NCBI GenBank assembly: GCA_028866275.1
Contig: JAGWIK010000005.1
Location: 42,201 to 106,200 of the forward strand
Length of the DNA: 64,000 bases
Source of the DNA: Alphaproteobacteria bacterium
GTDB taxonomy: Bacteria; Pseudomonadota; Alphaproteobacteria; UBA9219
Direction of reading: 5' to 3'
The notes under the pieces are model-generated. The model saw nothing but the letters and a program-made list of their open reading frames with translations, had not been told where the DNA came from and made no database searches. Made by a program: the position numbers and the translations under genes. Below, in pieces: positions 34,600 to 43,748 of the stretch (its first letter is position 1; every line of letters starts with the position of its first letter).

Positions 34600-35706
34600 T
34601 CAGGAAAGATTGGGGCCGGTTTTTGCCGCGGTTTGTCGGGCAGGATGAACAGGCGAGGCAGGGCCGGCGGTACCGTTGGTCGATGCGTCCGGAGATGCGC
34701 CCAGAGCGTAATATCGCCAGCCGTTGGCGTCCAGATACCGGGCGGTGATGGAGGGGTCTTCGCCTGATCCCAGAAGGGCTATTTTCTCTGCACCGAGGGC
34801 GTGGGCAAAATCGGGTTGATGCTCGGCGCCGTAAAAAATGACGGCCCTTTCAGAACCGGCTGCTTTTTTTATATTCTCGGCAATGGTGCCGTCGGACGCC
34901 AGCCTTTGCTTCACAAAATTGTTGTTTATAATTTGATTGATGCGATCAACATCTGCAGCAGGCAGTTTTGATATGTAATCCGCGATAAAATTTCTTTGCC
35001 ATTGTATTTGGTCGGGCACGCTCATGGCTGATACCCGTTTGGCCAGGGCGGGATCCTTATTGATGGCGTCTTGCTCTGCCTGTGCTATTTTTTTCATAAA
35101 ATCCGACAGGTCTTTGTTCGATGGCGCCTCTACCGAGGTGTCGCTGTCGGCGTTATGAACGGCTATGCCATATTTCTTGGCGTTCAAAATCATGGCGGCG
35201 CGCAACGCGAATAATTTGTTGCTTTGAGCCTCATTCTCGAAGGTAAGTTGGTAATTATTCCCCATCCCCTTGACATAATCGGCCGCGGAGATTTTACCGG
35301 CTGCGAGATCGTCCGCCAGATATTGCAGGCTCGGGGGAAATTCGATGAAGATATTTTTGACTCCGGCCGCGGCCAATGTGGCCATAGTGCTTTCCTGCGC
35401 CATGAAGGCCGAGATGCTCAAATCGCTGTGGTCGGTGTCACCGAGCCCGATGAATTGGGCGTTGCCGGCAAGATCGCGGGCAAGGCTTCGGTTGATTTGA
35501 GCCGTGGCCCGGTGTCGCGAGGCCGTAATGTGTTGCGCCGATGCGTGGTAATGGGGCGTCGTCGCCGCTTTCGACATGTGGGGGGCCATCAACGTGGCCG
35601 CCACGAGCGCGGATTTGAACATGCCCTGATAAGGTTTTCTGCGGGATGGCATAAATTTCATTTTCGAAAATGACGACAGTATGGTTTGAGAATACCCTTT
35701 AATCAT
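34600..35706 (-). CDS. Secreted protein with possible EreA/ChaN-like fold, lower GC than neighbours
   Basis: A 368-residue protein. After a basic segment comes a signal peptide (SALVAATLMAPHMSKA). The motifs GLGDTDHSDLSISAFM, IFIEFPPSLQYL and VIFYGAEHQPDFAH resemble the metal-binding loops of the EreA/ChaN/Tiki superfamily (GExHxx...; E; G..H). I propose membership but not a function. Several internal ATG codons (35661, 35652, 35622) compete with the listed start; 35661 or 35652 fit a signal peptide best. It is richer in A and T than its neighbours and sits convergent within the aromatic amino acid block, which suggests acquisition. Confidence 0.6.
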   Translation of the reverse strand: MIKGYSQTILSSFSKMKFMPSRRKPYQGMFKSALVAATLMAPHMSKAATTPHYHASAQHITASRHRATAQINRSLARDLAGNAQFIGLGDTDHSDLSISAFMAQESTMATLAAAGVKNIFIEFPPSLQYLADDLAAGKISAADYVKGMGNNYQLTFENEAQSNKLFALRAAMILNAKKYGIAVHNADSDTSVEAPSNKDLSDFMKKIAQAEQDAINKDPALAKRVSAMSVPDQIQWQRNFIADYISKLPAADVDRINQIINNNFVKQRLASDGTIAENIKKAAGSERAVIFYGAEHQPDFAHALGAEKIALLGSGEDPSITARYLDANGWRYYALGASPDASTNGTAGPASPVHPARQTAAKTGPNLS

Positions 35707-35797
35707 TCAAAACTTGTTTAAATTCTATGGTTAAAAAAGGGTCAAGATTTTTTATCTGCGTTGTGCAACAACAGAGGCCGTATTCGGGAAACGGGCA

Positions 35798-36550
35798 ATG
35801 ATTCCAGTGCGGCGGTCTTCATTCGGGCTTATCGGCGTCGGCGCGTTCGGCGCGTTGGCGGCGCGGCATCTGGCCGCGCATTTTGATCTGGTTTTGCATG
35901 ACGATATCGTCGATACGGCCGTTCTGGCGCGCGATACCGGCGCGCGCGGCGGGTCGCTGAGTGATGCGGCGGCGTGCGATATCGTCATGCTGGCGGTGCC
36001 GGTGCAGAAAATCGCTGATGTCGCGCGCGATATTGCGCCCTTGCTTCGCCCCGGCGCGCTGGTGGTCGATGTGGGATCGGTTAAGATCAAACCCGTGGCG
36101 CAGATGCTGGAAATTTTGCCGCCGCATATCGCCGTCGTCGGCACGCATCCTTTATTCGGGCCGCAAAGCGGCAAGAACGGCATTGCCGGTTTGAACATTG
36201 CGGTGTGCGAAGGCCGCGGCGGCCGCGCGGGCGAAGTCGCGCGTTTTTGCGCCGACGCATTGGGGCTGCGGGTATTCGAGGTGACGCCCGAAGATCATGA
36301 CCGCCAGATGGGCTATGTGCAGGCCTTGACGCATTTGCTGGCCAAGGTCGTGGTGGCGCTCGACCTGCCCGACATGCAATTGACGACGCGCACCTATGAA
36401 TTGATGCAGCAGATGGTCGATATGGTGCGTTACGACTCGGACGAATTGTTTCGCGCCATCGAACGCGAAAACCCCTTTACCGAACAGGCCAAGAAAAATT
36501 TCTTTGCCGCCGCCCGCGCATTGGAAGACCGGCTGGCGTCAGGAGGATGA
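35798..36550 (+). CDS. tyrA: Prephenate/arogenate dehydrogenase
   Basis: Oxidative decarboxylation of prephenate or arogenate toward tyrosine. The 250-residue product has the NAD(P)-binding motif GLIGVGAFGALAA, DIVMLAVPVQKI, VDVGSVKIKP, GTHPLFGPQSG, and a C-terminal helical domain with the conserved ALTHLLAKV. It is shorter than the usual 280-310 residues, missing some C-terminal helices. Substrate (prephenate or arogenate) cannot be told. It is convergent with the DUF2125 gene, overlapping it by 12 bases. Confidence 0.9.
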   Translation: MIPVRRSSFGLIGVGAFGALAARHLAAHFDLVLHDDIVDTAVLARDTGARGGSLSDAAACDIVMLAVPVQKIADVARDIAPLLRPGALVVDVGSVKIKPVAQMLEILPPHIAVVGTHPLFGPQSGKNGIAGLNIAVCEGRGGRAGEVARFCADALGLRVFEVTPEDHDRQMGYVQALTHLLAKVVVALDLPDMQLTTRTYELMQQMVDMVRYDSDELFRAIERENPFTEQAKKNFFAAARALEDRLASGG

Positions 36551-37615
36551 TGCCGTTGCCGGCGGCGCTTCCGGCCATTCGATCGCCGGAAAGGTAAAGA
36601 CGCGCACCGGGCCGAAAAACAAACCGCCCAATTGCACGGTGATGGGAAATTCCATGCCCTGCCCGTCTTTGCCCTGCGCCGGTTTGGCGAACAGTTTCAT
36701 CGCGGCGTCCAGCATGCCCGCGTCGCGCGCCGCGACATAGCCGCCTTTCATCAAGGCCTGCATGACCCGGTCGGGGTCGGCGATCGTGCCTGAAAACGCG
36801 CCTTCGGGTTGCAGGTCGTCGTCAAAGCCCATCGTGCCGGTCGATGTCATTTGCAACACGCCCCAGTCGATGTCGAGTTTGTCGAATTCGACCACGCCGC
36901 TGTCATTGTTCCATGCCGCGACATCGGCGCGTTCGCGCACGTCGGGCACGCGGCCCATCACGCGCATCGTCACGGCGACATGGTTGGCCGCGGGGCCGAA
37001 CGGCAAAGGCATGGCGTCCGGCAAAGTCAGGCCGGTGGCGTCGCCGTCGATGGTCAGGCCGGGCTGCCTGTGGTTTTGCGGCGGCGTGTCGGGGCGCGAT
37101 ACCGACGCATCCAGCGCGGCGGCGGCAAACAGATAATGCGGCGCAAGGCCCAGTTTGGCGTTGTCGAGTTGAAGCTTCGCGCGTTTCCATGTGCCGTCGG
37201 GGGCCAGCGTGACGTCGGCGATCCCTTTGTCCGTGGCCAGGGTCAGCGCGTGCCCGGCATCGTCGGTCGGGGCCTGCAGCGTGACGTTGTTTTTAAAGCG
37301 CGCTTGGTAATCATGCCAGTTCCACGGCGTGACGGCGATGTCGATCGCGTCGGCGTGGAAGGCGATGCCGTCGGTGTTTTTCCAGTCGAGATTCGACAGG
37401 CGCATCACGATATGGCGGGGAAAGCCGAAGATGCGGCGGTCGTCATAGCTGATATGATATCCGTCGGCGCGGCCCTGGGTGATCCAGCCGTCGATGACAT
37501 GGCGGTATTGCGCCGCAGCGGCCAGCCACAACCCCCATGCGGCGGCGGAAAGGATGACGACGACGGTTACGGCGGTGATGAAAAATGTGCGCGGGGAAAA
37601 AGCGGCAGGTTTCAT
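36539..37615 (-). CDS. DUF2125 family membrane-anchored periplasmic protein
   Basis: A 358-residue protein with one N-terminal membrane helix (FFITAVTVVVILSAAAWGLWL) and a large beta-rich exported domain typical of DUF2125 (about 60-320). The segment YRHVIDGWITQGRADGYHISYDDRRIFGFP is a typical start. It is common in alphaproteobacteria and of unknown function. ATG 37615 is chosen because the upstream extension lacks features. It is convergent with tyrA. Confidence 0.85.
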   Translation of the reverse strand: MKPAAFSPRTFFITAVTVVVILSAAAWGLWLAAAAQYRHVIDGWITQGRADGYHISYDDRRIFGFPRHIVMRLSNLDWKNTDGIAFHADAIDIAVTPWNWHDYQARFKNNVTLQAPTDDAGHALTLATDKGIADVTLAPDGTWKRAKLQLDNAKLGLAPHYLFAAAALDASVSRPDTPPQNHRQPGLTIDGDATGLTLPDAMPLPFGPAANHVAVTMRVMGRVPDVRERADVAAWNNDSGVVEFDKLDIDWGVLQMTSTGTMGFDDDLQPEGAFSGTIADPDRVMQALMKGGYVAARDAGMLDAAMKLFAKPAQGKDGQGMEFPITVQLGGLFFGPVRVFTFPAIEWPEAPPATASSS

Positions 37616-38052
37616 GGGCGGATTCCGGAAATGAAGACACCCGCAGTGTAGCGCAGAAAAAAATGTTGCGCGAAAAAACTGCAAGCCGGCGGTGACAGGA
37701 TGGCAATACGGAGGGCGGGGATCGGGGCCGGAGCGGTTGGCGATTTGAAAACCAGCCAAGCTCCGGCAGCCAATGCCTAAGGCAGCGCGGGAGGTCACCC
37801 GCGCGCTGCCTTCTCTCTACTCTAGGCCCGGTCAAACTAGTCAAAAACGCGGCTCCAAGTCAACAAGATGTTCTTGTTATGTTCTTAAATATATTTTTTA
37901 TTTCGGATGTGGAATGTCTGTGTCGGGTTTGGGTTGATGGCGAGGCGGCGTTAACAAAGAAGGGGGATAGCCAAAGGGGGCTTCTCTCTAACTGCATGTA
38001 AAATATGAAATTTGTTTACTTTTTGGTGGGGGTTTTGTGATAAGGTCGAAAA
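37616..38052. other. Gene-free interval with two strong stem-loops; candidate ncRNA or mRNA leader
   Basis: No gene was found. A hairpin near 37730-37762 (GGAGC-GG-TTGGC with GCCAA-GCTCC) is followed by GGCAGCGCGGG-AGGTCA-CCCGCGCGCTGCC at 37773-37802. Further on, AACAAGA-TG-TTCTTGTT (about 37860) leads to an AT-rich run. The right part (to 38052) is AT-rich and could be the hslO promoter (GATAAG at 38039). The stems fit no RNA family I recognise; I could not match them to 4.5S, 6S, tmRNA or RNase P RNA. Confidence 0.4.
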
Positions 38053-38982
38053 ATGATCGACCCCGCCGATAATCTTGTTTTGCCCTTCCAGCTGGAATCT
38101 TCGCATTTGCGCGGCCGCGCCGTGCGGCTGGGGGCGGCGCTCGACCTTATTCTGCATCAACATGCCTACCCTGCCCCCATCGGCCATTTGCTGGGTGAGG
38201 CGGTGGTGCTGGCTGTCGCTTTGGCGGCGGCTTTGAAATATGACGGCGTTTTCACGTTACAGGCCAAGGGCGACGGGGTGGTGCGGTTGCTGGTCGCCGA
38301 CGTGACCAGCGACGGCGGTGTGCGCGCCTATGCGCAATTCGATAAAGATTTATATGAATCAATAAATTATGCCGATATTCCGGCAGGTATCCGCTTGCTG
38401 GGCAAGGGGCATATGGCTTTTACCTGTTCGCTGGCCGGACAGGAAGAACGGTATCAGGGTATTGTCGCGCTGGAAGGCGCGACATTGGCCGAGGCTGTGC
38501 AGCATTATTTCCGCCAGTCGGAACAGGTGCCGACCGGCATTATGGCGGCGGTGGATTGCGATGCCCACGGGCGGTGGCGCGGCGGCGGGTTATTGGTGCA
38601 GCGTATGCCGCGCGAAGGTGGCGTCAATGTCGAAAGCGCGACGCCCGAGGCCGAGGATTGGACGCGGGCCATGATGTTGATGGGCACATGCACGCCCGGT
38701 GAATTGACGGCGGTTGATGTGACGGCGGACGCGCTGTTGTACCGTTTGTTTCATGAAGAAGGCGTGCGGGTCTATGATGCGCAGGCTTTGCGGCATCAAT
38801 GCCGCTGTTCCGACACGCGGGTGCGCGGCATGCTGCGGTCCCTGCCCCGCGCGGAAATCGAAGCTCTGGCGGTGGAGGGGCTTGTCACCGTGACATGCGA
38901 ATTTTGCAATAAAACCTATGGTTTCGACCGGCCCGCGCGGGACGAATTGTATAAAGACGCCGCCGGTTTAACCGGGCGTTAA
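38053..38982 (+). CDS. hslO: Redox-regulated chaperone Hsp33
   Basis: Holdase switched on by oxidation and unfolding. The 309-residue product has the N-terminal Hsp33 domain (about 20-230) and the C-terminal redox switch with cysteines CRCS (about 257-260) and CEFC (about 287-290), which bind zinc when reduced. The start codon follows within about ten bases of a possible -10 element GATAAG, so the transcript may be nearly leaderless; this is inference. Confidence 0.95.
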   Translation: MIDPADNLVLPFQLESSHLRGRAVRLGAALDLILHQHAYPAPIGHLLGEAVVLAVALAAALKYDGVFTLQAKGDGVVRLLVADVTSDGGVRAYAQFDKDLYESINYADIPAGIRLLGKGHMAFTCSLAGQEERYQGIVALEGATLAEAVQHYFRQSEQVPTGIMAAVDCDAHGRWRGGGLLVQRMPREGGVNVESATPEAEDWTRAMMLMGTCTPGELTAVDVTADALLYRLFHEEGVRVYDAQALRHQCRCSDTRVRGMLRSLPRAEIEALAVEGLVTVTCEFCNKTYGFDRPARDELYKDAAGLTGR

Positions 38983-39078
38983 CGCCGCCGGTGATAGAAT
39001 GCTTCATTGTATTTTTTTGTAACACAATGATTATAAACAATAAATTGTGTTTGCGCGGCGTTTGGCCCCTGCCCCGCC

Positions 39079-39107
39079 TTGACAGCGGGTAAAACTTGGC
39101 CTTATCT
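39079..39107 (+). promoter_or_regulatory. Likely sigma70-type promoter of hpf
   Basis: TTGACA at 39079-39084, a 17-base spacer, then TTATCT at 39102-39107 (a weak -10). The hpf start is at 39235, so the leader would be about 120 bases. No other gene lies in the hslO-hpf gap. Confidence 0.5.
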
Positions 39108-39234
39108 GAAAGCCGCGGGCGACATCGATCGCCGACCGCGACCGAGAGGGGTTTCCGGGCCGGATGCAGGCCTGCCGTTGTCAGACCCTGAATTCAAAGG
39201 CCAGAATCCTTTATCCTTGTGAAAGAGCAATGCT

Positions 39235-39822
39235 ATGAAACTGTCCGTTAAAGGCAAACAAATCGATGTCGGCGACGCCTTGCGCGCCCATGTCGAAACC
39301 CAGTTGAAAGACGTCGTGGCCAAATATTTCGCCGACGGGCTTGACGCTCAGGTGACCTTCTCGCGCGACGCGCATTTGTTCTGCGCCGACATTACCGTTC
39401 ATGCCGGACGCGGCATCACCTTGCAAAGCGCGGCGTCGGCCAGCGAACCCTATCCGGCTTTTGACGCGGCCCTGGCCCGTCTTGGCGGCCGGTTGCGCCG
39501 TCACAAGACGAAATTGAAACAACATCATCACGAAGCCGCGCGCGAAGCCGAAGCGGTTATCGCCAACGCGTTCGTTCTGCACGGGGAGGCGGAATCCGAA
39601 GAAGAGGCCAATGACAACCCCGTGGTGGTGGCCGAAATGACCACGCCGATCGAAATGCTGACGGTCAGCCAGGCGGTGATGCGGCTGGATCTGGGCGACT
39701 TGCCCGCCTTGATGTTCCGCAATCGCGCCAATGGCGGGCTGAACATGATTTATCGCCGCCCCGACGGGCATATCGGCTGGGTCGATCCCGCCGAGACCGT
39801 CGCCGCCAAAAAAGCCGGTTAG
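39235..39822 (+). CDS. hpf: Long-form ribosome hibernation promoting factor
   Basis: Binds 30S and dimerises ribosomes in stationary phase. The 195-residue product is the long form: the S30AE domain (1-105, MKLSVKGKQIDVGDALRAHV) and the C-terminal dimerisation domain (MTVSQAVMRLDLGDLPALMFRN), joined by an acidic linker. ptsN follows after 10 bases. The usual rpoN neighbour is absent in this window. Confidence 0.93.
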   Translation: MKLSVKGKQIDVGDALRAHVETQLKDVVAKYFADGLDAQVTFSRDAHLFCADITVHAGRGITLQSAASASEPYPAFDAALARLGGRLRRHKTKLKQHHHEAAREAEAVIANAFVLHGEAESEEEANDNPVVVAEMTTPIEMLTVSQAVMRLDLGDLPALMFRNRANGGLNMIYRRPDGHIGWVDPAETVAAKKAG

Positions 39823-39832
39823 GCCCTACAAC

Positions 39833-40309
39833 ATGACCCAGACTGTTACGATGCGTGACGTGCTTTCCCCGCAGGCCATCGCGGCCGCATTTGCCGCCGC
39901 GACCAAGAAGGACATATTGCAGAATATTGCCGAAGCCGCCGCGCCTTTGGCCGGCGTCGACGGCCATGCGGTGTTCGACGCTTTGTGGGAACGCGAAAGG
40001 CTGGGCACCACCGGCGTGGGGCAGGGTATCGCCATTCCGCATGCGCGCGTGCCGGGGCTGGACAAGGTGTTCGGTTATTTCGCGCGTCTGCCGCAAGGGG
40101 TGGCGTTCGAAGCGATCGACGACAAGCCGGTTGATCTGGTGTTCTTGTTGCTGGCGCCCGAAGATGCCGGGGCCGACCATTTGCACGCGCTGGCGACCGT
40201 GTCGCGTTTGCTGCGCGATGCCAAGCTGTGCGAAAAGCTGCGGAGCGCCAAGGATGCGGCGGCGATTTACCGCATTCTGGTCGACAGCGTCGTCGCCGAA
40301 GCGGCGTAA
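39833..40309 (+). CDS. ptsN: Nitrogen PTS EIIA component (PtsN)
   Basis: Phosphorylatable regulatory protein of PTS-Ntr, which affects potassium and nitrogen control. The 158-residue product has the active histidine in IAIPHARVPGL (about 66-76), the EIIA mannitol/fructose-type fold, and a C-terminal acidic helix. It ends two bases before the convergent tsaD gene. Confidence 0.93.
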   Translation: MTQTVTMRDVLSPQAIAAAFAAATKKDILQNIAEAAAPLAGVDGHAVFDALWERERLGTTGVGQGIAIPHARVPGLDKVFGYFARLPQGVAFEAIDDKPVDLVFLLLAPEDAGADHLHALATVSRLLRDAKLCEKLRSAKDAAAIYRILVDSVVAEAA

Positions 40310-40311
40310 CT

Positions 40312-41328
40312 TTATCCTTTCATTTCTTCCAGCGGCCAGCGCGGCCGGGCAGGGGTGTCGAGCGCGTCGGTGAGGCCGAGGCGCAGGCGTTCAAGGCCTG
40401 CCCATGCCACCATCACGCCGTTATCGGTGCACAGCCGCGCGGGCGGCGCGTCGAAAGGCACGTTATTTGCGGCGGCGACGGCGGCAAGTCGCGCGCGCAG
40501 GCTTTGGTTGGCGGCGGCGCCGCCTGCGGTGACAAAGGCGGCGGGTTTTTCGTTTTCCAGCATTGCAAAAGCGTGGCGGGCGCGGTCGGCGACGGAGTCG
40601 GCGATGGCGGCTTGCAGGCTGGCGGCCATGTTGGCGACAAGGGCGGGGGTGATATCGCGGCCTTGCACGGCGGTGCGCACGGCGGTTTTAAGGCCGGAAA
40701 AGGAAAAGTCGCAATTGGCGCGGCCAACCATGGGGCGGGGCAGGGCGAAGGCGGACGGGTCGCCGTTACGGGCCGCCTGTTCGATCAACGGCCCGCCGGG
40801 ATAGCCAAGGCCCAGCAATTTGGCGCATTTGTCGAAACATTCGCCGATCGCGTCGTCGATGGTGCGGCCCAGCACGCGGTAATCGCCGACGCCGCGCACG
40901 AACACCAGCTGGCAATGGCCGCCCGACGCCAGCAGCAACAGATAGGGAAACGGGATGTCGCCGGTCAAACGCGGGGTCAGCGCGTGCGCTTCCAGATGAT
41001 TGACGGCGATAAAGGGCAGGCGGCGCACGGCGGCGATGGCCTTGCCTGCCATGGCGCCGACCATGACGCCGCCGATAAGGCCGGGGCCGGTGGTGGCGGC
41101 GATGCCCGATAAATCGGCGAATGTGATATTGGCGTCGGCCATCGCGCGGGTGATGGCGCCGTCGATGACGTCCAGATGCGCGCGCGCCGCGATTTCCGGC
41201 ACGACGCCACCATAGGGTTTATGGTCGGCCAGTTGCGACGCGACGATATCGGCGCGGATCGTCCGCGTGGAGTCGACGATGCCGATGCCCGTGTCGTCGC
41301 AGCTGGTTTCGATGCCCAGAAGAAGCAT
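40312..41328 (-). CDS. tsaD: tRNA N6-threonylcarbamoyladenosine transferase TsaD
   Basis: Attaches the threonylcarbamoyl group to A37 of ANN-decoding tRNAs. The 338-residue product starts LLGIETSCDDTGIGIVD, has the metal-binding VNHLEAH (HxxxH) and the segments LLLASGGHCQLV and DFSFSGLKTAV. The window lacks tsaB, tsaC and tsaE. It is divergent from clpA across about 98 bases. Confidence 0.95.
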   Translation of the reverse strand: MLLLGIETSCDDTGIGIVDSTRTIRADIVASQLADHKPYGGVVPEIAARAHLDVIDGAITRAMADANITFADLSGIAATTGPGLIGGVMVGAMAGKAIAAVRRLPFIAVNHLEAHALTPRLTGDIPFPYLLLLASGGHCQLVFVRGVGDYRVLGRTIDDAIGECFDKCAKLLGLGYPGGPLIEQAARNGDPSAFALPRPMVGRANCDFSFSGLKTAVRTAVQGRDITPALVANMAASLQAAIADSVADRARHAFAMLENEKPAAFVTAGGAAANQSLRARLAAVAAANNVPFDAPPARLCTDNGVMVAWAGLERLRLGLTDALDTPARPRWPLEEMKG

Positions 41329-41426
41329 TTTTGCCGATATCCCTGTTTTCCCTGCTTTCTTTAGCCCCTTGTTTATCTTTTGTCGCTACCCATTTCTATG
41401 ATAGATTCCTGTAACGAGGTTGGCTC

Positions 41427-43745
41427 ATGCTGTCACGCAATCTTGAACGTACCTTGCATCGCGCTTTGGCTCTGGCCAACCAGCGGCGGCATGAATATGC
41501 GACGCTGGAGCATTTATTGCTCGCTTTGACCGACGACAGCGACGCCGTGGCCGTGTTGCGCGCCTGCAATGTCGATCTGGGGCAATTGCGCGCCGATCTG
41601 GTCAAGCATCTGGATAATGAGCTGACCGGCCTTGTCGTCGACAGTTATGACGAGGAAGCCAAGCCGACCGCCGGTTTCCAGCGCGTGCTGCAACGCGCCG
41701 TCATTCATGTGCAGTCGGCGGGGCGCGAGGAAGTCACGGGCGCCAATGTTCTGGTGTCGCTGTTTTCCGAACGCGAAAGCCATGCGGTGTTTTTCCTGCA
41801 GGGCCAGAATATGACGCGTTTCGACGCGGTCAATTATATTTCCCACGGCATTACCAAAACGCCGGGCGGCGAAAACGAAGCCGCCAATGACGAGGTCGAT
41901 GCCGAAGGCGGGGATAACGGCGGCAGCCAGAAGAAAGTCAGCGCGCTCGAAGCCTATTGCGTCAATCTGAATGAAAAGGCGCAAGAGGGCGGCATCGATC
42001 CTTTGATCGGGCGGGCTGACGAAGTCGACCGCACCATACAGATTTTATGCCGCCGCCAGAAAAACAATCCGCTTTATGTCGGCGATCCGGGCGTGGGCAA
42101 GACCGCCATTGCCGAAGGGCTGGCGCGGCGCATCGTGCGCGGCGAAGTGCCGGAAGCGTTGCGGCCGGCCACGATTTTCTCGCTGGATATGGGGTTGCTG
42201 CTGGCGGGGACGCGATACAGGGGCGATTTTGAAGAAAGACTGAAACAGGTGCTGAAGGAATTGAAGGCGATTCCGCACGCCGTTCTGTTCATCGACGAAA
42301 TTCACACCATTATCGGCGCGGGCGCGACGTCGTCGGGGTCGATGGACGCGTCGAATTTGTTGAAGCCCGCTTTGGCCAACGGTTCGCTGCGCTGCATCGG
42401 ATCGACGACTTATAAAGAATATCGCAATTATTTCGAAAAAGACCGCGCGCTCGTGCGGCGGTTCCAGAAGGTCGATGTTAACGAACCGTCGGTCGAGGAT
42501 GCGGTCAAGATTCTGGCAGGGTTAAAGCCGGTTTACGAAGAGCATCACAAATTGCGCTTTACCGACGAAGCCATTCGCAGCGCGGTGGAATTGTCGGCGC
42601 GCTATATCAACGACCGTAAATTGCCGGACAAGGCGATCGATGTCATCGACGAAGCGGGCGCGTCGCAGATGTTGTTGCCGCCGGAAAAACGCAAAAATAT
42701 GCTGGGCGTCGAGGATATCGAAGGCATTGTCGCCAAGCTTGCCAGAGTTCCGCCCAAGAGCATCGGCGCGGACGACCGCGAGGCGTTGCGCACGCTCGAT
42801 CGCGATTTGAAGACGCTGGTATATGGGCAGGATACGGCGATTGCCGCCTTGGTGTCGGCCATTAAATTGGCGCGCGCGGGGTTGCGCGATGTCGAAAAAC
42901 CCATCGGTTGTTACCTGTTTTCGGGGCCGACCGGCGTGGGCAAGACCGAAATCGCCAAGCAGATGGCCGCCAGTCTGGGGCTGGAGCTGAAACGTTTCGA
43001 CATGTCGGAATATATGGAAAAACACAGCCTGTCGCGCCTGATCGGCGCGCCGCCGGGCTATGTCGGGTTCGAACAAGGCGGGTTGTTGACCGACGCGGTC
43101 GATCAGCAGCCGCATTGCGTGTTGCTGCTCGACGAAATCGAAAAAGCGCATCCGGATTTATATGCGATTTTGTTGCAGGTGATGGATCACGGCAAATTGA
43201 CCGACCATAACGGCAAGGTGGTCAGTTTCCGCAATGTGATTTTGATCATGACCACCAATGCGGGCGCGGCCGATCTGGCCAAGCCGGCCATCGGTTTTGC
43301 CCGCGACGCGCGGTCGGGCGAGGATACCGAAGCGATCAATAAGCTGTTCACGCCGGAATTCCGCAACCGGCTGGACGCCATTATACCGTTCAACCCGTTG
43401 CCGCCCGACATCATCGAAAAAGTGGTGGAAAAATTCGTGTTGCAGCTGGAAGGCCAATTGGCCGAACGCGGCGTGACTATCGAATTGAAACCCGAAGCGC
43501 GGGCGTGGCTGGCGAAAAAAGGATATGACCCGCTGTACGGCGCGCGGCCTTTGGCACGCGTCATTCAGGAACAGGTGAAAAAACCGCTGGCCGAGGAATT
43601 GCTGTTCGGGCCGTTGCAAAAAGGCGGGGCGGTGACTGTCGGGCTGGATGAAGCCGCGGACAAATTGACGTTCGATTGTCAGGCCGCGCCGCCGTCGAAA
43701 CCTGCGGCAGAGAAAAAGCAGGATGAAACGGTGCGCGGGCGATAG
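41427..43745 (+). CDS. clpA: ATP-dependent Clp protease ATP-binding subunit ClpA
   Basis: Hexameric unfoldase that feeds ClpP. The 772-residue product has the N-domain (1-145, SRNLERTLHRALALANQR), two AAA+ domains with Walker A GDPGVGKTAIAEG and GPTGVGKTEIAKQ, and Walker B motifs VLFIDEIHTI and VLLLDEIEKAH. It lacks the middle coiled-coil of ClpB, so ClpA is the right paralogue. The adaptor clpS is not adjacent. bpt, an N-degron enzyme, lies 2 kb away. Confidence 0.95.
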   Translation: MLSRNLERTLHRALALANQRRHEYATLEHLLLALTDDSDAVAVLRACNVDLGQLRADLVKHLDNELTGLVVDSYDEEAKPTAGFQRVLQRAVIHVQSAGREEVTGANVLVSLFSERESHAVFFLQGQNMTRFDAVNYISHGITKTPGGENEAANDEVDAEGGDNGGSQKKVSALEAYCVNLNEKAQEGGIDPLIGRADEVDRTIQILCRRQKNNPLYVGDPGVGKTAIAEGLARRIVRGEVPEALRPATIFSLDMGLLLAGTRYRGDFEERLKQVLKELKAIPHAVLFIDEIHTIIGAGATSSGSMDASNLLKPALANGSLRCIGSTTYKEYRNYFEKDRALVRRFQKVDVNEPSVEDAVKILAGLKPVYEEHHKLRFTDEAIRSAVELSARYINDRKLPDKAIDVIDEAGASQMLLPPEKRKNMLGVEDIEGIVAKLARVPPKSIGADDREALRTLDRDLKTLVYGQDTAIAALVSAIKLARAGLRDVEKPIGCYLFSGPTGVGKTEIAKQMAASLGLELKRFDMSEYMEKHSLSRLIGAPPGYVGFEQGGLLTDAVDQQPHCVLLLDEIEKAHPDLYAILLQVMDHGKLTDHNGKVVSFRNVILIMTTNAGAADLAKPAIGFARDARSGEDTEAINKLFTPEFRNRLDAIIPFNPLPPDIIEKVVEKFVLQLEGQLAERGVTIELKPEARAWLAKKGYDPLYGARPLARVIQEQVKKPLAEELLFGPLQKGGAVTVGLDEAADKLTFDCQAAPPSKPAAEKKQDETVRGR

Positions 43746-43748
43746 GAG

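Noticed and set aside
37616..38052. Interval considered as 6S RNA, 4.5S RNA, tmRNA or RNase P RNA
   Set aside because: None of the conserved sequences of those RNAs could be found; only unassigned stems remain.
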